Of a stretch of 13,573 nt of DNA, positions 8,001-13,573 are shown one piece after another (the first letter of the stretch is position 1; every line of letters begins with the position of its first letter). Where the stretch lies: NCBI GenBank assembly GCA_017414585.1, contig JAFQLN010000115.1, positions 1 to 13,573 of the forward strand. The letters are read 5' to 3'. The notes beneath the pieces are model-generated. The model was not told the origin of the DNA. It was given only the letters and a program-made list of their open reading frames with translations, and did not search any database. This stretch comes from Clostridia bacterium. Lineage in GTDB: Bacteria; Bacillota_A; Clostridia; Oscillospirales; CAG-272. A program made the position numbers and the translations under genes.

Positions 8001-9096
8001 TGACGTGACTGCTGTGGAAGGCGATGGCATTACGGAACTGATGGAGGGCGGAAAGCTTTCCTATATTGTATACACCGGAGCGGTCAAGGATGAGACCATG
8101 GGGGACTATATCGTTCTCCACCGCCGTGCAATGCAGCTCGGTATTCCGTGCCTGACTTCGCTGGATACCGCAAACGCGCTCTGTGACATCATCGCAAGCC
8201 GCTTCAACGGCAGCAATACGGAGCTGGTCGATATCAATGCCATGCGTCCGTGGCGGCAGAAGATCCGCTTTACGAAGATGCACTCCTGCGGCAACGACTA
8301 TATATTCATCGAGAATTTCGACAATTCGATCACCTGTCCGGAATCATTGTGCGTCGGACTGTGCGCGGAGCATTATGGCATCGGGGCGGACGGTATTGTT
8401 CTGATTGAAAAATCGACGAAAGCCGACGCGAAAATGCGCACGTTCAACCGCGACGGAAGCGAAGGCAGAATTGCCGGCAACAATATCCGCTGTGTGGGCA
8501 AGTACCTCTACGACAAGGGATATGTCCGCAGTGAATTCATGTCGATCGAAACGGGTGCGGGTGTGCATCAGCTCCGCCTGTTCCTGCGCGACGGAAAGGT
8601 GAATACGGTGTCCGTTGATATGGGCACGGCACAGCTGGAAACGGCAGCGATTCCCGCATCGGTGGACGCGCCTGCCATGATCGGCTATCCGCTGACCGTC
8701 GGCGGCGAGACATATTCTGTCACCTGTGTCTCCATCGGGAACCCGCACTGTGTCATCTTCCGTGACAGCATCGACGCACTGGAACTGGACAAGATCGGTC
8801 CGATGTTTGAATACGCGGACTGCTTCCCGGAACGGGTCAATACGGAGTTCGTGCGTGTTGTCAACAAGACCACCATCCGGATGCGCGTCTGGGAACGCGG
8901 AAACGGGGAGACGCTTGCCTGCGGTACGGGTGCGTGCGCGGCTGTCATTGCGGCAGTGGAAAACGGCAGGTGCGCGAAGGGCACGGACATCACCGTGAAG
9001 CTCCTCGGGGGAGATCTGACCGTCAACTACACGGATGACCACGTGATCCTCTCCGGCAGTGCCGTGATGGTATACGAAGGCGAATTTGAATATTAA
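5059..9096 (+). CDS. carB: CarB-DapF fusion: carbamoyl phosphate synthase large subunit joined to diaminopimelate epimerase-like domain
   Basis: The ATG at 5059 follows GGGAGG (5045-5050). Residues 1-1060 are a complete CarB: first ATP-grasp half ('GSGPIVIGQAAEFDYAG', 'EVNPRVSRSSALASKATG'), a linking oligomerisation region (about 410-545), second half ('GSGPIRIGQGIEFDYSS' from residue 555, 'EVNPRASRTVPYISKVT') and a C-terminal MGS regulatory domain (about 935-1050, TSGT at 969-972). CarB makes carbamoyl phosphate from bicarbonate, ammonia and two ATP. The frame then continues through 'ELVDINAMRPWRQK' into a full-length DapF domain (1069-1345) with 'FTKMHSCGNDY', 'GNPHC' and 'RGNGETLACGTGACA'. 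DapF interconverts LL- and meso-diaminopimelate for lysine and cell wall. Its second catalytic Cys is present (1288), but the first, expected in MCGN, is Ala1139 (IAGN). No ribosome binding site sits close before internal Met1062 or Met1074, so separate translation of dapF is unlikely. Ends at a strong terminator. Confidence 0.94.
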   Translation: MPKDKSIRKVLVIGSGPIVIGQAAEFDYAGAQACRVLRAEGINVVLVNSNPATIMTDKNLADEIYLEPLNAETVRRIIDKERPDGLLAGLGGQTGLTIAMQLSRDGTLEKYGVRLLGSGIDAIDKAEDRELFRDTMREIGQPCVPSEIANDVETAVRIAEEIGYPIIVRPAFTLGGTGGGIAADEEELRIIARSGLDLSPITQVLIEKCISGWKEIEFETMRDAAGNAIAVCSMENVDPVGVHTGDSIVVAPALTLSPKEYSMLRSAALDMIEKIGIVGGCNCQFALNPDSFEYAVIEVNPRVSRSSALASKATGYPIAKITTKIALGYTLDEIKNDITGTTSACFEPTVDYVVVKFPKWPFDKFAGSSRKLGTQMKATGEVMSIAPSFEMALMKAVRGAEISLDTLNAVPLSDKPLRERLAEQDDRRIFTVFEAIKAGMSLDEIFAITKIDRFFLAKFKKLADFEEKIKNRGAISEEDYMQAKEFGYPDTAVKRLSGAVELPESRLIYKMVDTCAAEFEAETPYFYSAYSPSDSADCESRSFRRSGRDVIIVLGSGPIRIGQGIEFDYSSVHCVWTLRKMGYDVVIINNNPETVSTDYDTADRLYFEPLYPEDVMNIINVEKPIGVVVAFGGQTAIKLTQFLDQAGIPILGTSADGIDLAEDRARFDALLESFGISRPKGMGVNTVEEAVAAAESLGYPVLLRPSYVIGGQNMTISRSREHTVRYMETILSGGIDNPVLVDKYMPGTELEVDVISDGEDVLIPGIMEHIERAGVHSGDSIAVYPPYNLSDKFLTKICRSSEKLALALGTKGLVNIQYLIYEDELYVIEVNPRASRTVPYISKVTNVPMVDLASRVMLGEKLANLGYGTGLYRTPPYYAVKVPVFSFEKLNDANSILGPEMKSTGEVLGIGKNMAEALYKGLTAAGFSVPAPQKRGESGVLISVEENDYWEIISTAKRFYDLGLKLYATSGTASAIAQLGIDVTAVEGDGITELMEGGKLSYIVYTGAVKDETMGDYIVLHRRAMQLGIPCLTSLDTANALCDIIASRFNGSNTELVDINAMRPWRQKIRFTKMHSCGNDYIFIENFDNSITCPESLCVGLCAEHYGIGADGIVLIEKSTKADAKMRTFNRDGSEGRIAGNNIRCVGKYLYDKGYVRSEFMSIETGAGVHQLRLFLRDGKVNTVSVDMGTAQLETAAIPASVDAPAMIGYPLTVGGETYSVTCVSIGNPHCVIFRDSIDALELDKIGPMFEYADCFPERVNTEFVRVVNKTTIRMRVWERGNGETLACGTGACAAVIAAVENGRCAKGTDITVKLLGGDLTVNYTDDHVILSGSAVMVYEGEFEY

Positions 9097-9101
9097 ATAA
9101 G

Positions 9102-9153
9102 AAAACAGACTGACGTGAAAGGTGAATGAACCGATCATGTCAGTCTGTTTTTC
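9102..9153. terminator. Bidirectional terminator between carB-dapF and the XRE gene
   Basis: A long stem pairs 9102-9117 with 9136-9151 (16 pairs with one G-U wobble) around an 18-base loop. It starts six bases past the carB-dapF stop and ends on TTTTT (9148-9152) for the + strand. On the - strand the same stem ends in a run of Ts interrupted by one C, so it can also stop transcription of the convergent regulator, whose stop codon is at 9156-9158. Confidence 0.9.
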
Positions 9154-9155
9154 GT

Positions 9156-9983
9156 TCAGCCGGGCAGGTATTCCGACGTGGAACAGCGGGACTCGGACAG
9201 GAGATATGCCTCAGCCAGTCTGAGATACGCGAGAATGCCGCGGTAGGCTGTCAGTTTGTAGCCGGTATGTGTGCCGGGACCGAAGAATTCCACAATGCAG
9301 TTTTCGGTCAGCAGGATGAGCATTTCGTTCAGTTCGGCGGCAGGCAGTCCGGTTTTCTCCAGCAGAACTTCCTTCGATACAGGAAAATGCGCGTCGAGTG
9401 CAGAGAACAGCCGATAGTATGCGGGTTTTGCAAGTTCTGCTGACAGTGCGAGGATGCTGTCGTCCACATGATCGAGATGATCCTTGATCGAAGACGGCAC
9501 GGTACAGGCGATTCCGGCATCATCCCAGATTTTCAGTCCGTACGGGCCGGCTATCCTGCATTTTCCGTGACGCAGTTCGCGTTCCTGCAGTTCCCGGCTG
9601 CCGATTTCGACATAATAGACTGCCTTCCACATCTCCCACAGTTCATTGCCCATTTCGAGATGTGCGCCAAGTTCATCTGCGTTCTTGCCGTCGTTTGCTT
9701 CTGCGAAATTTGCCCATACATATTCGGTTGCAAGCTGCCTGATCCGGCTGACTGTGGCCTCGAGATCGTTTTCCGGCGCAGTTTCCAGAAGAATGTCCAG
9801 CGAAACGGAAAACACGCGGCTCAGCGCACGGAGGTTGACAATGTCGGGAAGGCAGTCGCCCGCCTCCCATTTAGAAACAGCCTGACCGGAAACACCGATT
9901 GTTTCAGCCAGCTCCTCCTGTGTGAGTGAAAAATTTTTTCTGTATCTTTTCAGCTTTTGACCGAATGCAATTTGATCGAACAT
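9156..9983 (-). CDS. XRE-family transcriptional regulator with C-terminal winged-helix-like region
   Basis: This 275-residue cytosolic DNA-binding protein starts with a Cro/C1-type helix-turn-helix (residues 7-63; 'LTQEELAETIGVSGQAVSKWE', recognition helix near 32-41). Residues 70-180 form a middle part I do not recognise, rich in acidic and aromatic residues. Residues 186-262 read as a second winged-helix-like unit ('PVSKEVLLEKTGLPAAELNEMLILL' pattern). There are no membrane segments or enzyme motifs. The ATG at 9983 has AGAGG eight bases upstream and its own promoter. It sits alone between the arg and his operons, convergent with the former and separated from the latter by a terminator. It might control itself or either operon, but nothing in the sequence shows which. 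Confidence 0.85.
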   Translation of the reverse strand: MFDQIAFGQKLKRYRKNFSLTQEELAETIGVSGQAVSKWEAGDCLPDIVNLRALSRVFSVSLDILLETAPENDLEATVSRIRQLATEYVWANFAEANDGKNADELGAHLEMGNELWEMWKAVYYVEIGSRELQERELRHGKCRIAGPYGLKIWDDAGIACTVPSSIKDHLDHVDDSILALSAELAKPAYYRLFSALDAHFPVSKEVLLEKTGLPAAELNEMLILLTENCIVEFFGPGTHTGYKLTAYRGILAYLRLAEAYLLSESRCSTSEYLPG

Positions 9984-10030
9984 AATGATTACCTCTTGGA
10001 AAGTTTTCGTACCGCGGTTTTGTTATGATC

Positions 10031-10059
10031 ATTGTACCATGACCGGCGGAAGGTTTCAA
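10031..10059 (-). promoter_or_regulatory. Promoter of the XRE regulator gene, extended -10
   Basis: Read on the - strand, TTGAAA (10059-10054) and TACAAT (10036-10031) are 17 bases apart, with TGG directly before the -10 supplying TGn. The start should fall near 10024, giving a leader of about 40 bases. That leader contains the 8-base palindrome ACCGCGGT (10011-10018), a candidate operator for autoregulation, though unproven. Confidence 0.85.
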
Positions 10060-10111
10060 GGGTATGTTTTTTGAAGAGAAAGGCAAAAATTCAACCGATG
10101 GTTGGAAAACC

Positions 10112-10148
10112 AAAGAAAAATGAGACTGCCGGAGTGACAGCCTCATTT
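10112..10148 (-). terminator. Rho-independent terminator of the his operon
   Basis: On the - strand the 11-base arms 10148-10138 and 10128-10118 pair with one mismatch around a 9-base loop, then run into a T tract (TTTTTTC, complement of 10114-10120). It begins three bases past the hisIE stop codon. A second weak stem (10092-10104) followed by Ts lies just beyond and might back it up. Confidence 0.9.
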
Positions 10149-10151
10149 CAT

Positions 10152-10799
10152 TTATACCATTTTTTCCTGCTTAACCTTCTTGTCAATGACGTGACGACCC
10201 TTGAGCTCCTTGTGGATATCATCAAGCGAAATGCCCATCTCGATCATGAGCACCATCACGTGATAGCAGAGATCCGCGATTTCATAAACCGTTTCCTTCT
10301 TGTCGTCAGCTTTGCCAGCGATGATGACTTCCGTGCACTCCTCGCCGACCTTTTTCAGAATCTTGTCAATCCCTTTTTCAAAGAGGTAGGTGGTGTACGA
10401 GCCTTCCTTCTTTTCGGTCTTGCGTCCTTCGATGAGGGACATGAGGGACTGCAGGGAGAATTCGTTCAGCTCGTCGCTTTCCCAAACCGGTTTCGTGAAG
10501 CAGGAGTCCGTACCGGTGTGGCACGCGGGTCCGTCTTTTTCCACCATGACCACAAGCGCGTCATTGTCGCAGTCCGCGGTGATGGAAACGATGTGCTGGT
10601 AATTGCCGCTCGTTTCGCCTTTGAGCCACAGTTCTTGTCTTGAACGGCTCCAGAAGCAGGTCAGTCCTTTTTCCATGGAAATCGCAAGGCTTTCCTTGTT
10701 CATGTACGCGAGGGTGAGAACTTTTTTTGTGTCCGCATCCACAACTATCGCAGGAATCAGTCCTTTTTCGTCAAATTTGAGTTCGTCTATGTTCAGCAT
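10152..10799 (-). CDS. hisIE: Bifunctional phosphoribosyl-AMP cyclohydrolase / phosphoribosyl-ATP pyrophosphatase
   Basis: The protein performs steps two and three of histidine synthesis: the HisE part removes pyrophosphate from PR-ATP and the HisI part opens the adenine ring of PR-AMP. Residues 1-110 are HisI, with the metal sites 'ADCDNDA' (Asp76, Cys77, Asp78, Asp80) and '[10 protein letters not shown]' (Cys93, His94, Cys100). Residues 115-205 are HisE, with '[17 protein letters not shown]' and '[12 protein letters not shown]' carrying the acidic magnesium ligands. The 215-residue length is normal for the fused form, which is widespread in bacteria. AGAGGT lies nine bases before the ATG. 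It is the last gene of the operon, 21 bases after hisF. No missing key residue was seen. Confidence 0.97.
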   Translation of the reverse strand: MLNIDELKFDEKGLIPAIVVDADTKKVLTLAYMNKESLAISMEKGLTCFWSRSRQELWLKGETSGNYQHIVSITADCDNDALVVMVEKDGPACHTGTDSCFTKPVWESDELNEFSLQSLMSLIEGRKTEKKEGSYTTYLFEKGIDKILKKVGEECTEVIIAGKADDKKETVYEIADLCYHVMVLMIEMGISLDDIHKELKGRHVIDKKVKQEKMV

Positions 10800-10820
10800 T
10801 GCTATATACCTCTTTTGAAT

Positions 10821-11582
10821 TTACAGAATGCGCGCGGGAATGCCGTTTTTCGCCATGACCGCTTTCAGATCGCTGATTTTTACTTCCCCGAAGTGGAAGA
10901 TCGACGCTGCCAGCCCCGCATCTGCCTTCGGAAGTGTGTTGAACAGTGTGATGAAGTCTTCGATGCAGCCCGCACCGCCCGATGCAATGACGGGAACGGA
11001 TACGGCTTCGCAGACCGCACTGAGCATCTCAAGATCAAACCCCTTCTTTACACCGTCGGTGTCAATGGAGTTGAGCACGACTTCGCCCGCACCCTCATCC
11101 ACACAGTATTTGATCCACGAAATTGCTTCCATGCCGGTGTCTTCACGTCCGCCCTTCGCAAATACGTGGAATACACCGTCCACGCGCTTTACGTCTGCGG
11201 AAATGACGACGCACTGACTGCCGTACCGTTTGGCTGCTTCGCCGATGAGCTTATGATCGCGGATCGCACCGGAGTTTACGCTCACTTTATCCGCACCGCA
11301 CTTCAGAACGCGGTCGAAATCGGAAACGGTGTTGATGCCGCCGCCGACGGTGAGAGGAATGAAGATAGTGGACGCAACTTCGCAGAGAATGTCCGTGAAC
11401 AGTGCACGTCCTTCCGCGGAAGCCGTGATGTCGTAGAAGACCAGCTCATCCGCGCCGTTGTCAGAGTAGTATTTAGCGAGCGCTACAGGGGAGGATACGT
11501 CGGAGAGTCCCTCGAAATTCACGCCCTTGACCACGCGGCCGTTTTTTACATCGAGACAGGGGATTATTCTTTTGGTAATCAT
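10821..11582 (-). CDS. hisF: Imidazole glycerol phosphate synthase, cyclase subunit
   Basis: HisF is the TIM-barrel half of IGP synthase. It receives ammonia from HisH and converts PRFAR to imidazole glycerol phosphate and AICAR. The two catalytic aspartates are present: Asp11 in 'CLDVKNGRVVKG' and Asp130 in 'VISADVKR'. 'VGGGI' (79-83) and 'SGGAG' (201-205) form the phosphate sites. Its 253 residues match the family. The ATG at 11582 overlaps the hisH-hisA stop in ATGA, with AAGGAGG (11596-11590) seven bases upstream inside the preceding gene, so translation is coupled. Its glutaminase partner is covalently joined to HisA instead of standing free. Confidence 0.97.
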   Translation of the reverse strand: MITKRIIPCLDVKNGRVVKGVNFEGLSDVSSPVALAKYYSDNGADELVFYDITASAEGRALFTDILCEVASTIFIPLTVGGGINTVSDFDRVLKCGADKVSVNSGAIRDHKLIGEAAKRYGSQCVVISADVKRVDGVFHVFAKGGREDTGMEAISWIKYCVDEGAGEVVLNSIDTDGVKKGFDLEMLSAVCEAVSVPVIASGGAGCIEDFITLFNTLPKADAGLAASIFHFGEVKISDLKAVMAKNGIPARIL

Positions 11583-12934
11583 GCTTCTGCCTCCTTGGTC
11601 AGCCGGACCGCTTCTTTCAGATCAATCGCGCCGGTGTAGTATGCCTTGCCGATGATTGCACCGTACAGTCCCTTTTCGGCGAGACGCTTGACATCTTCAA
11701 TCGAAGAAACGCCGCCGGAGGCTGTGATGTTCATCGAGAATTTTTCGCTCAGCGTGCGGTAGAGATCGTGATTGGTGCCCTGCATCGCACCGTCCTTGGA
11801 GATATCGGTACAGATGATGGTCGAAACGCCCATGTTCTGCAGTTTTTCGCAGAATGCGATGGCTTCCAGTTCGGAACTTTCCGTCCATCCCTTGATGGCG
11901 ACAAACCCGTCTTTGATATCCACGCCGACTGCAATTCTGTCCCCGTATGCGGCAAGTGCTTCCCGGAGGAATGCTTCATCCGTGACTGCCGCTGTGCCGA
12001 GAATCACACGGTCCACACCCGCATCCAGATAGGTCTTCACGACTTCCATCGACCGGATGCCGCCGCCCACTTCCGTGAACAGGGAGGTGTTTTCCACAAT
12101 GCGCTTCACAACGGCAAGATTCGGCGTCTCACCCGTCTTAGCACCTTCGAGGTCTACAAGATGGAGACACCGCGCACCGCAGGCTTCAAAATCCTTCGCA
12201 ATCACGAGCGGATCGTCGGCATACACGGTGACAGCGTTGTAGTCGCCGCGCAGCAGCCGTACCGCCTTGCCTTCGTACAGGTCAATCGCCGGGAAGAGTT
12301 CCATCGGCTTTTTTGCACCGGAGGACGGCATTTCACAGAATGCCTTCAGAATCGACAGTCCCACCGAGCCGCTCTTTTCGGGATGGAACTGACAGCCGTA
12401 TACATTGTCTTTCGCAACGGCGGCAGTTAGTTCAGCACCGTATTCAGCGGTCGCAATGACGGATTCTTCGCAGTCCGCACCGTAGAAGGAGTGCACAAAG
12501 TAAACGAAATCACCGTCTTTCAGATACTTGAAAAGCGGATTCTGTCCGCAGAGATGCAGCGCATTCCATCCGATGTGGGGGATTTTGTAGTCAGCGGGAA
12601 TCACGTCGGCGATCGGACGGATTTCACCTTTGATTAAGCCCAGTCCTTCGTATTCGCCGAATTCATAGCTTTTGTCAAAGAGAAGCTGCATGCCAAGACA
12701 GATGCCGAGCAGAGGCTTGCCGGCTTTCGCTTCTTCGATGACAACCTTGTCCAGTCCCGCAGCGCGGAGCTTTGCAATAGCGTCCCCGAACGCACCCACG
12801 CCGGGCAGAAGAATCTTGTCAGCGGAGCGGATCACATCCGCATCGCCGGTGACAACAGCATCCGCGCCGATCGAGGCAAGGGAGCTTTTTAAGGAAAAGA
12901 GGTTGCCGACCCCATAATCAACAATGGCAATCAC
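11579..12934 (-). CDS. hisH: HisH-HisA fusion: IGP synthase glutaminase joined to ProFAR isomerase
   Basis: One 451-codon frame encodes two histidine enzymes. Residues 1-200 are HisH, the glutaminase of IGP synthase, with an intact triad: Cys79 in 'GICLGMQ', His184 and Glu186 in 'QFHPEKS'. Residues 211-451 are HisA, the TIM-barrel isomerase that opens ProFAR to PRFAR, with Asp218 in 'AIDLYEGKAVRL', Asp377 in 'CTDISKDG', and phosphate loops 'VGGGI' and 'SGGVS'. The junction is a short linker, about residues 201-210 (EMPSSGAKKP), with no stop codon. The internal Met211 lacks a Shine-Dalgarno sequence, so hisA is probably not started separately. I chose the GTG at 12934 because AAAGGAG (12950-12944) is nine bases upstream and HisH proteins begin 'IAIVDYG'; an ATG at 12985 would add 17 unrelated residues inside hisB. 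It lies one base after the hisB stop and overlaps hisF. Confidence 0.93.
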   Translation of the reverse strand: MIAIVDYGVGNLFSLKSSLASIGADAVVTGDADVIRSADKILLPGVGAFGDAIAKLRAAGLDKVVIEEAKAGKPLLGICLGMQLLFDKSYEFGEYEGLGLIKGEIRPIADVIPADYKIPHIGWNALHLCGQNPLFKYLKDGDFVYFVHSFYGADCEESVIATAEYGAELTAAVAKDNVYGCQFHPEKSGSVGLSILKAFCEMPSSGAKKPMELFPAIDLYEGKAVRLLRGDYNAVTVYADDPLVIAKDFEACGARCLHLVDLEGAKTGETPNLAVVKRIVENTSLFTEVGGGIRSMEVVKTYLDAGVDRVILGTAAVTDEAFLREALAAYGDRIAVGVDIKDGFVAIKGWTESSELEAIAFCEKLQNMGVSTIICTDISKDGAMQGTNHDLYRTLSEKFSMNITASGGVSSIEDVKRLAEKGLYGAIIGKAYYTGAIDLKEAVRLTKEAEA

Positions 12935-12935
12935 G

Positions 12936-13523
12936 TCAGAGGACTCCTTTCGTGGAGGGGATTTCATCGGCGAAGTCCGCGTCAATCGAAACGGCTGCCT
13001 TCAGGGAACGCGCGGCGGACTTGAACGTACCTTCGATGATGTGGTGGCTGTTCGTGCCGTCAAGCTGTATGATGTGGAGGGAGCAGGGACAGGTGCGGAC
13101 AAACGCCTGCCAGAATTCTTCGCAGAGTTCGGTGTCAAAGGTACCGACTTTTTCTGTGGGAATGTCGAGACTGTACCGCAGGCAGGAGCGTCCGGAGAGA
13201 TCGACTGCCGTGAGGATGAGCGTTTCGTCCATCGGCAGGATCATGCTTCCGTAGCGGACGATGCCGCGCTTATCGCCGAGTGCGTCTGTGAACGCCTGAC
13301 CGAGTACGATGCCGATATCCTCGACCGTGTGATGGTCATCCACATCGGTGTCGCCTGCACAGCGGACGGACAGATCGAAGCGCCCGTGCTTGACAAACAG
13401 AACGCGCATATGGTTGAGAAAGCCGCAGCCGGTGTCAATGTCCCCTTTGCCCGTACCGTCAAGGTTCAATGAGAGGGTGATATCGGTTTCGGCGGTTTTT
13501 CTGCTGATCGAAGCTGTTCTCAT
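12936..13523 (-). CDS. hisB: Imidazoleglycerol-phosphate dehydratase
   Basis: HisB removes water from imidazole glycerol phosphate to give imidazole acetol phosphate, using two manganese ions in a 24-subunit shell. The 195-residue protein is the stand-alone dehydratase, without a phosphatase domain. It shows the two metal motifs, 'DVDDHHTVEDIGI' and 'NSHHIIEGTFKS'. The usual FFDHM loop reads FLNHM, so the metal-binding His is kept but the preceding Asp is Asn. The ATG at 13523 has AAGGAGG (13537-13531) seven bases upstream and overlaps the stop of the preceding gene in ATGA. hisH-hisA follows after a single base. Confidence 0.97.
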   Translation of the reverse strand: MRTASISRKTAETDITLSLNLDGTGKGDIDTGCGFLNHMRVLFVKHGRFDLSVRCAGDTDVDDHHTVEDIGIVLGQAFTDALGDKRGIVRYGSMILPMDETLILTAVDLSGRSCLRYSLDIPTEKVGTFDTELCEEFWQAFVRTCPCSLHIIQLDGTNSHHIIEGTFKSAARSLKAAVSIDADFADEIPSTKGVL

Positions 13524-13573
13524 GCGTCAGCCTCCTTTTTGCTGAGAATGCCGGACAATGCGGCAAGGAGTGC
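13520..13573 (-). CDS. C-terminal tail of a probable histidinol-phosphate aminotransferase (partial)
   Basis: The last 17 codons of a gene run in from the right edge (ALLAALSGILSKKEADA) and end in TGA at 13522-13520, overlapping the hisB start by four bases. The tail resembles the end of HisC ('LLxALxxIL'), and hisC commonly precedes hisB in Firmicute his operons, but this is too short to prove. HisD is an alternative. The overlap shows that it belongs to the same operon. Confidence 0.45.
   Translation of the reverse strand, partial: ALLAALSGILSKKEADA

Noticed and set aside
8242..8280. Internal starts for a separate dapF (ATG at 8242 or Met1074)
   Set aside because: The only GGAG (8220-8223) is 18 bases before the ATG at 8242, too far to serve it, and nothing closer is seen.
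10085..10105. Second small stem (CAACC/GGTTG) followed by Ts on the - strand
   Set aside because: Only five base pairs; mentioned as a possible back-up of the his terminator but too weak to list alone.
12935..12985. ATG start for hisH-hisA at 12985
   Set aside because: The extra 17 residues are translated from the hisB coding end; the GTG at 12934 with AAAGGAG matches the HisH N-terminus.
1..13573. tRNA, rRNA, CRISPR array, insertion sequence or prophage genes
   Set aside because: No cloverleaf, regularly spaced repeats, transposase or integrase sequence, or att-like duplication was seen on either strand.

Overview
The window looks like chromosomal DNA from a low-to-moderate-GC Firmicute, most likely a gut-type Clostridia (Oscillospirales/Lachnospirales-like). 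The reasons are strong AGGAGG-type ribosome binding sites, consensus sigma-A promoters, a clostridial style of CarA/CarB/DapF sequence, and an ABC substrate-binding protein beside an XRE regulator. This placement rests on remembered family features, not on a database search.

Layout. (1) 1-720: the end of an extracellular solute-binding protein gene, a terminator, a near-perfect promoter, and the first ~84 codons of an AEC-family permease. (2) At about 720 the permease stops abruptly and sequence of a different composition begins in the middle of argD, which lacks roughly its first 80 codons. This is a real deletion/rearrangement or an assembly chimera. (3) 720-9096, + strand: an arginine/carbamoyl-phosphate operon of argD (truncated), a UroD/methyltransferase-like gene, argF, carA, and one 1345-codon gene joining carB to dapF. 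It ends at a bidirectional hairpin. (4) 9156-9983, - strand: an XRE regulator with its own extended -10 promoter. (5) 10112-13573, - strand: the distal half of a histidine operon. In transcription order it is the tail of a probable hisC, hisB, a hisH-hisA fusion, hisF and hisIE, ending in a terminator. Most his genes are joined by 4-base overlaps or very short gaps.

How the genes work together. CarA/CarB would make carbamoyl phosphate, ArgF would join it to ornithine to give citrulline, and ArgD would supply the ornithine precursor. The his genes cover imidazole-glycerol-phosphate formation and its dehydration, plus the HisIE/HisA steps before it.

Most notable points. CarA has lost all three glutaminase catalytic residues (nucleophile Cys to Gly246, His to Thr330, Glu to Asn332), while CarB looks synthase-competent, so an ammonia-fed carbamoyl phosphate synthetase is predicted. 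CarB is fused in frame to a DapF domain whose first catalytic Cys is Ala1139. HisH, with an intact triad, is fused to HisA rather than to its usual partner HisF. A UroD-like enzyme with different Glu codon usage sits inside the arginine operon.
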